From Himantopus leucocephalus (lineage: Eukaryota > Chordata > Aves > Charadriiformes > Recurvirostridae): 64,000 bases of DNA. Of the stretch, positions 57,401 to 64,000 are shown one piece after another (the first letter of the stretch is position 1; each line of letters begins with the position of its first letter). Made by a program: the position numbers and the translations under genes. Under the pieces are notes generated by a model that was given only the letters and a program-made list of their open reading frames with translations, did not search any database and had not been told where the DNA came from. The stretch covers positions 74,291,396-74,355,395 of the forward strand of contig RSEF01000001.1 of NCBI GenBank assembly GCA_003993805.1, in the 5' to 3' direction.

Positions 57401-60267
57401 CTGTGGAAGCCAAGAAATATGATAACAAAAGCATTTCTCACAAATATCACCAGTCTTGTGGAAATGCTGACCATGATACCTGATTATATCAGGCATCTGT
57501 GACTGCCCATCGTGTAGGAGTTACAAGGTCACCATGACCTAAATAGGCAAAGGAAAATCATAGTCTTTCCCAGTATATAATCCATAGTAAAAGCAAAGAG
57601 CAAAGTGTATTGGAGATTATGTGTTAGCATGATAAGGTAACCATCTTGTTTAGAGATGCCTCAAACAGGACTTCCAAAATCCACTATTTATAACTACCAA
57701 AATGCATCCTGACTCACTTTTTTTCCCCTTGCTTTACAGTAGAGTTACTGTTTCAGGATCAGTTCTTCCTTGAAAACTGGTTTACAAATTTTCCCTGTCA
57801 GACAGGACCAGCCATCTGAATGAAAACACCATCCTTAGAAACTGGTAATTTATTCTAGTCACCTGCAGACAGAGACTCTGAGCCTTCACTACCTGTTCCC
57901 TGATTAGAAACATCACAACCAGATGTTTTCCCTCATTTCTGAGGGCTGCTGGCAGGAAGGATAACAGGGAGGGGGAAAAAAGTGGAATAGCTTTACAAGC
58001 GGCTTGGATGGAGGTCTGCCTTTGTGTTGGACGGGTCTCTGTGTCCATCCCCTATGAAAGCATTGTATCTGCTCCTTCCTATTTGCATCTGTCATCTGGG
58101 ACACATGTCCTCAGGTGAATTCCCAGCACCTGTGCATTTTTCATTACAGAGCTGGACCAGCTGCTTCTGCTGGCTTCTTAGAAGGCCAGCATGCCCCGCT
58201 ATGAGCAGCAGCAGGGGCAGAAGGACAGTGTGTCCTTCCGCCAGCCCTTACCTGAAAAAGAAAGTTGCAATTTACCTTTCAATAGCCCTAACGTAGACAT
58301 GAAGGGGGACTTTGTACCCAGAAAGAGATGGTGCTACCAACAGCACTGGGAGACGGAGGAGCATCTTTGTTGGTATGAGCAGCCTGCTGTGTGCTGTCTT
58401 GTGTCCGGAGCAGGGNAGGTTGGTTTTTGTTGTTTTTTTTTTTTTGTCCCTGCCTAAATGTATCCATCTATCTGAGGTGCTCCTGTATTCTAGCATACCC
58501 CAGATCCAATGGATAATAAAAACAATTAGAAAACTGAACCACAGAAAAGAAACATAAGGAAACAAAACAGAGCACAACTAAAAAAACAAATCATGTTTTA
58601 CACTTACAAATTCCCTCTCAGACTACAGGCTAGCCAGAAGTACTTTCAAGGAATAGGCAAAAAGAAAAGAAATTAATTGCTATGACCCGCAAGTACACCT
58701 CATGTTGTACTTTAGAGATGAGTAAAGACTGGCCAACAGCACAGGGACAACCTAATTTTCTAAGGGAACTATACAGTGGTCAGACCTTTAGTTTTGAAAA
58801 TGCCTTTTGTGACTTCCCTGCTCAGTGAGCTGCGTGGATTTACTTCGGAGTGTTACACAAGCCTGACAGCCTCCTGAGCTTTGGACTGTTTATACCAGAG
58901 TTCTGAAAACTTCTCCTGATTATTTCGAAGATCCATTTTGAATTTTTATATGCTTTAACTGTTTTCTACCTCTATAAAATTTCTGCTCACTCCCCAGTTC
59001 TTTTAGCACAATTTAGGAGCAACTCCATAGAAGTCAGTGGCGCTTGTGAAACCTGCCTCACTGAAACACTGGGTTGTTGGTTTTTTTAAAAAATGTTTTT
59101 CCAGCAGCGTCGGCATTTCCTCCTCCTCCCCACACCACCTCACCTTTTTCCAGTCATCTATTCTTTTGACTATTATTTTAAGTACACCAATAACAATATT
59201 GATGTAAGTTCAGTCCAGAGTGCTTAAAATAATAGAAAACTGCAGGCAAACCCTTTGGCTTCTTTTTTGTACTCAGTGTGGAACTGTTAGCACAAAAGCT
59301 GATAGCTGATAATGAGCAACCCTACTGCGAAGGATGCTGGAACACTCAGCTGTTTTTACGGGCTGATCCAAAGTACAAGGAAGTTAATGGATGGCTTTAT
59401 ACTTCGGGCTCCAAGATGATGGACTGGTATCAGGTTTTAAGAGGATGTAGAATAGGCTAATTGTTCTGAACAGATAACAGCAATTTGCAGCTGGACGGGT
59501 ATAATGGGGTATTCATTCTGGAATGTTTTTACATGTGGCAAAGCAGTTTTTTTACTTTTTATAAACCTATTTACCAAGGAATTTAATACAAGAGAAAATG
59601 AATAATTTCAGAAGGGCTGGATTCCTTAACTGGCATATCCTGCCCGCACACCTGACAGCACATTTGGCTGCCAACTGGAAGAGTAGTTATACTCAAAATG
59701 GTTGCAGGATGTACCGTGGAGTGTTGTACGCTGCCTACGTTACCTGCAGGATTACCAGAAAAGACAAAGACAAATATAATAAGAACGGCAATGAGGAAAA
59801 AAACCCACGCAACATGACAAAACGAATGAAACTATTCTCAGTTGCATATCCTCGGTCCAACTGATCTCTGCAGGGGTTGCACAGTTTTAGTGCACAAGAG
59901 TGATGTTTGCCTCAAAAGATCTCAATTGAAAGTGGAAGGCAATAGCTGATGACTAACAGGGAAGTTCAAGGGAAAGACCCCTATTATACTAAGAAGTATC
60001 TGCAGTCGTCATACCTGGAAAACATAGAATGACTGAAAATGAAATTAATTTGATAACTTTGTGGATAGAAGAAGCTCAGATGTTTAAGTCATCACTGAAG
60101 CTGAAAAGGCAAGCCTGAGCCCTGGCACTAGCTGCAGCCTGTGCTACCCTGCAGACAGCCAAAAGGGGAGCTCCGGCTGCAAGCCCAAGAGTCCAAGATA
60201 ACAATCGCTTGGAAACATTTGTGCCAAGAAGTGTGGCTCCATTACTGCTCTCCCACTAATGCAAAGG
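54496..60267. other. Non-coding sequence, no gene seen, with a single N at 58416
   Basis: Mixed AT-rich unique sequence. The N at 58416 sits just before a T-rich run and is not flanked by a clear duplication. Frames of 80-101 codons at 55.5, 56.0, 58.0-58.5 and 59.6 kb match nothing recognised. A (TTTTG)n-type stretch lies at about 57360-57376. Confidence 0.6.
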
Positions 60268-60418
60268 ATAATAGAATCAGAAAGATGCAGGTCTGGAAGA
60301 GGCCTCAGTAAGTCCTTTAATTGGTTTCCTGCCCGAAGGCAGAATGAACTGTACTTATGCTATTTCTGGTAAGCGTGTGTCTAACCTGTTCTTAAAGGTC
60401 TCCACTGATGGAGGCTTT
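60268..60418 (-). mobile_element. Old CR1/L3-like LINE fragment, minus strand
   Basis: Landmarks on the plus strand are ATAGAATCAGAAAGATGCAG, GGTCTGGAAGAGGCCTCAG, TTTCCTGCCCGAAGGCAG, and GTGTGTCTAACCTGTTCTTA followed by AAGGTCTCCACTGATGGAGG. They parallel the reverse-complemented CR1/L3 tail (atagaaatgtagggctggaa, gggacctcgagaggtc, cctgccctgaggcagg, ttgtctaacctgttctta, aacctccagtgatgg). No coding remnant. Confidence 0.75.
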
Positions 60419-61289
60419 GCAGGCTCAGGGGAGAGGGCAGGTGGTGATGACACCCAAGGTGGGATGGCAGGATAGAAAGGCAGACAGAGGTAGAGAACCA
60501 GTTTACCAGGAGAGGCGGGTGCAAGAGCAAGGGAATGTGATAAAAAGAAAAAGGTGAAAAATCTCAGCCATAACATCTATAGAAAAAATCCAAAGAATGT
60601 GGGGCATAGGATACAAAAGCCAGAGCAAGGCTGTTTGTCACGAATTAGTTGAGGAAACCTGGAGTTCACAAAGGAGGAAGTTAGGTAAGGAGGACTTGTG
60701 TAGCAGGAAAGGTGGACTAGTGCTGGATTCCCTGTGCACATTTTATTATTTGATTTTTTAAAAACATTATTCTTCTTGTTGCTTAACCAATGATCCTATG
60801 AACATTCATGCAATTGTTACCTTGAAGTCTCTGTAGATACCCGGACCACACTTCGTGAACTGTTGTGGTCTAGAGGTGGTTGTTGTAACTGGTAGATCCA
60901 CCAGTAAGGGTCTCATGATCAGCACTTAAATGTTTCTGTATAAAGGTGAGAGCATATTAATCAAGTGTGAAAGCCTAGCTAGCGACACGAAGTTCTTTCC
61001 TGGACATCTGCCAAATAACACTGCCACTGAGAGGCTGCTAGACCGCTAGGGAGAACTTCTTTCTGAGATAACAAATTTGACATATACATTTTTACAAGCA
61101 ATTTGCATCTACTGAAAACAGTAGACCAGTACCAGATGAGGAGAGGAACATAAGAGAAAGGAGGATAAACTGGAGGCTGAGCACTTCACCTGGTATAAAT
61201 TAGCTTGCTGCCTGTACTAGCTGACTTGACAACACCCGTGGAGGGTTGGAGACAAATTGCAGGAGGGCATCCTCAGGACTTTGTTTAGA
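60419..61289. other. Non-coding sequence, no gene seen
   Basis: Unique sequence with a small inverted repeat near 60842-60871 (GACCACA and TGTGGTC around a 13-nt loop). Nothing else recognisable. Confidence 0.6.
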
Positions 61290-61425
61290 TACTGAACACC
61301 CCTACGATTCCAATGTGGTTCAACCAGTTAGGCTTATCACATGGGAGTGAAAGAAGAGGTGTCATTCTACAGACTGTGGTGATGATCCCTTTTGGCCTTT
61401 AAGTTCATGTATCCTAGAAGTGCCC
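61290..61425 (+). mobile_element. Possible CR1/L3-like 3' end remnant, plus strand
   Basis: GTGATGATCCCTTTTGGCC, then TTTAAGTTCATGTATCCTAG, parallels the terminal stretch of CR1/L3 elements (gatggtcccttctggccttt, aaatctatgaatctatg). The upstream limit is uncertain and the similarity covers mainly the last 50 bases. Confidence 0.45.
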
Positions 61426-64000
61426 ACACCCAGTTGGTAACCCTGTTCTCAGCCTATACCTGCAATGGAAATTTCCTCAGAAGAACAATGCTACTTCAAA
61501 CACCCGCATCCCACCTAACCAGTGCATAGGTGGCTCTGAAGAGCCATATGGCCTTTGTCAGAACAGAAGGCAGATGGAAATCGAGAAGAGATTAAAACTC
61601 CCTAAAAAGAGCTGAAGTTCCAGCACGCAGTATGTGGCTATTCATTATCACCAGATATATTGTCTTGACACTGATTGCACAGAGGGATGAAAGTCCGTAT
61701 AAGATAGAGTAAATTAAACAGGGTTTTACTTAGTAATATGCTTTTCAAACACACATCTCGGCAGAAACAGACGGAGAGGCTGCATTTTAGAGAACCCCCC
61801 TCTGTCTGTCTTAAAGGGACTATGCCATTAATCTAACTGAAGGAGTATGACGCATTAAAGGTCCCCCAGGTGAGACAGTGATGACAGAAGCTTGATAGTA
61901 ATGCTTATCTTACTTCTAAGTAAAGAACAGTACTATACTACATCATCAGCTCTGGGCCAAATCCCAGCTTCTTTGATGGTGAGATGATGTAATGGCTCGA
62001 GCCTGCAATGACACTGAGGAACTGTAAGTAAGAAAGGATGCTCTGCAGCATCTCTGCGCAGGGCCTTGCTGCCCCACATGCAAGAGGCTTCCTATAAAAG
62101 AGCTGTGCTCTGCATAGACAGGACAATAATGGTCGCTTTTGGGGGAGGCGGGTTATGCTATAGAAAGCCACCCTCTGGCTCATGTGTCAGATATTGAATA
62201 CATTATACGAGTGCAGTGGAATTATGTGATTACTCAGGAGAACATCCCTGAAGTAATAAAAAGCTTTAAGAGTGAGGCAGGATCTCGAAAGTGTTGCTTT
62301 CCTGCCTCTTCTCCATGCAACGGTGAAAAGCCACAGTGCATTGGCCAGCAGGCAGCTACACCACCACGGTTCAAGACCTTCTGGCCCCTTCTTTCCTAGA
62401 AAGTTTTAAGTTAGCCAGCTGAAGAGTATAATGCCTGGACTCTCACAAACTCAACCTAGCACGAAAACAGACAAAAGTGGTCGTTCTGGCCACCACAAAC
62501 AAGGGGGATATCTGTTTGCATAGGAGCCAGGGTGAACCTGCAGTCCCTGCTGATGAAACCCTGCCTGGATTCCACCCGCGTGACTTCACTTGTGAGACGA
62601 GTAATGGTTGCATGTATTGCTCCGAGGCCAAGTTTGAGGCAAGAGATTCCTTCTCTGTCTCCAGTGTTATTTTGGTATATTTTATTTGGCCTAGAATTTG
62701 GGAAAACAAGGGGGAGGTTTTCCATAGGGAGTGGAACGAGGAGGCAGGAAGGGCTACCATATTTCTCCAGACGGAAACTCCTACAGTGTTAGCATCCAGC
62801 ACTGCTGCAAGTGTCAACAGATCAAATATGATACAGAAGGCCCTCTGCCAACTCTTTGCTACTGCAGCAGCAAACTGGGAGGAAAGCAGAAACTAATATC
62901 CAGTACCACTGAGCTAGGTTCAGTCTCTGCTGCAGAGAGATGGAGCTGGAAGAAATTAGGTACCACCTTCTCCTTTCCACGTGGTACAACATGGGCTGGT
63001 CCAGGGCCTCCAGCAGGACAGGGCTGACCTGGACAGTCTCAGAGTCAGGGTGCTGAGGCCATCTGCTGAGTCAGATACAGTGGTAGCAGCCTCTGTGATA
63101 GGATCTTAATAGACAGAGTCTTTGTCCCAGCTGCTGTTTCCCAAGGGAGACCCTGAAAATTAAGTTGCCTCCAGAGCACTGCACTTCAAACTGTGCCCCT
63201 CCACGCCAGCAGGTGTGATTCAGACCGATAGCTGCTGAGGGCAACAGACTGAGCAGTAATTAGCTGCTGTTAGTCATCCTCTTCCCAAGTACAAGTGGTA
63301 TAGCATTTGATTATTTCAACACAGTTGGATGTGGGAGGGAAGGTAGGCCTGGAAACATTTTCCTGACAGCATACTTCTCAGCTCTTTTAAAACACCTCTC
63401 ATGTTGACACTCAGCACAGCATTTCAAATGAAATGCTATTTCCTCTTGTAGAGCAGTGAGGATAAAATGCTGTCACAGGTTTTATAACAAACATTAGGTA
63501 AGCAGCAATCATACCCATTGTGCAATCCAGTATTCAGGTAGGAAAACACTCCATAGATGGCTAAGAGAGAGGTACCAGGTGTCTCAACAGTCTGAATAAG
63601 ATGTGAGCTGCTTGAGGACCACGGAGAAGGGACGGGGTTGAATGGGTTAGTAGGACAACTTGATGCTGGTAAGTGTGAAGAACAAAAAGGCATACTTTTT
63701 ACACTGGAAGCTAAAAACTGACATTGCTGGAGGAAATGTGGGTTACTTGTGCTCAGCTAAGCTCTTCTTGTTCCTTTCTCATGACATCATGAAAATGTGC
63801 AGTGGTCTGCTTTCAGCAACCTTCTGTCCTTCTGACAGAGATGTCATCCACCACATAGTGTCAGTGGTGATGTTTATTTGCTCTATTTTCACACTCCATA
63901 AATGGAAAAAATAACAAAACCTTTTGTAAGGGTTTCAGTAACCTTTTTTTTTTTTTTCACCTGCTGCTTCAGTATTTCATCCTCCTCCTGAATTCACAAT
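61426..64000. other. Non-coding sequence, no gene seen
   Basis: Unique sequence. A 139-codon plus-strand frame at 62477-62896 and a 124-codon minus-strand frame at 62443-62817 overlap and match no known family. The window ends in a T14-type run near 63943 and ordinary sequence. Confidence 0.6.

Noticed and set aside
62443..62896. Overlapping 139-codon plus and 124-codon minus frames
   Set aside because: Neither resembles a known protein, the two frames overlap on opposite strands, and there is no upstream promoter or exon structure visible.
1..64000. CRISPR array, bacterial operon, insertion sequence or integrated virus genes
   Set aside because: No regularly spaced repeats, no operon-like packing of long frames and no recognisable viral reading frames. 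The repeats and base composition point to a vertebrate genome.

Overview
The window reads as a gene-poor stretch of a sauropsid genome, most probably a bird. The reason is its repeats. The recognisable interspersed repeats are CR1-family LINE fragments, including two with a bird-type CR1 3' end (around 21.0 kb and 30.5-31.2 kb), plus several older CR1/L3-like fragments and a few MIR-like SINE remnants. I see no Alu, L1, bacterial operon, CRISPR array or rRNA, and overall repeat density is low. All calls were made by eye from remembered family consensus sequences, without a database search.

I find no convincing protein-coding gene. The longest open frames (164 aa near 38.7-39.2 kb, 152 aa near 7.7-8.1 kb, 151 aa near 4.0-4.4 kb, 139 aa near 62.5-62.9 kb) resemble no family I know and lie in GC-rich or low-complexity sequence, where such lengths arise by chance. 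The only recognisable protein sequence is the decayed C-terminal part of a CR1 ORF2, interrupted by one stop codon. The window is therefore intergenic or intronic; the sequence alone does not say which.

Layout. 0-4 kb: unique sequence, a short tandem repeat and possible MIR remnants. 4.2-4.9 kb: moderately CpG-rich segment with three clustered inverted CCAAT boxes. 6.1-6.3 kb: polypyrimidine tract. 7.4-9.5 kb: MIR-like remnants. 15.0-15.4 kb: candidate conserved regulatory block with TAATTA motifs. 15.7-18.3 kb: three assembly-type duplications around single Ns and a CR1 relic. 21-22.5 kb: CR1 pieces and a G-quadruplex motif. 24.7 kb: 24-bp perfect palindrome. 29.7-31.2 kb: inverted repeat around poly(A), then the largest CR1 copy. 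38.7-39.9 kb: GC-rich block and short telomere-like motif. 43-50.5 kb: two old CR1/L3 relics, a CpG island (about 45.7-46.3 kb, the best promoter candidate) and a 13-bp-stem hairpin. 52.2 kb: possible solo LTR. 54.3 kb: another duplication around Ns. 60.3-61.4 kb: two CR1/L3-like remnants.

The clearest structural result is technical. The window has one 9-N run and ten single Ns. Four single Ns (15772, 16072, 18125, 54387) are flanked by near-identical direct repeats that abut the N, the signature of unmerged overlapping contig ends. Most of the others sit in homopolymers. I found no sign of an undescribed biological system; the items most worth checking are the CpG island, the homeodomain-motif block, the 24-bp palindrome and the inverted repeats.
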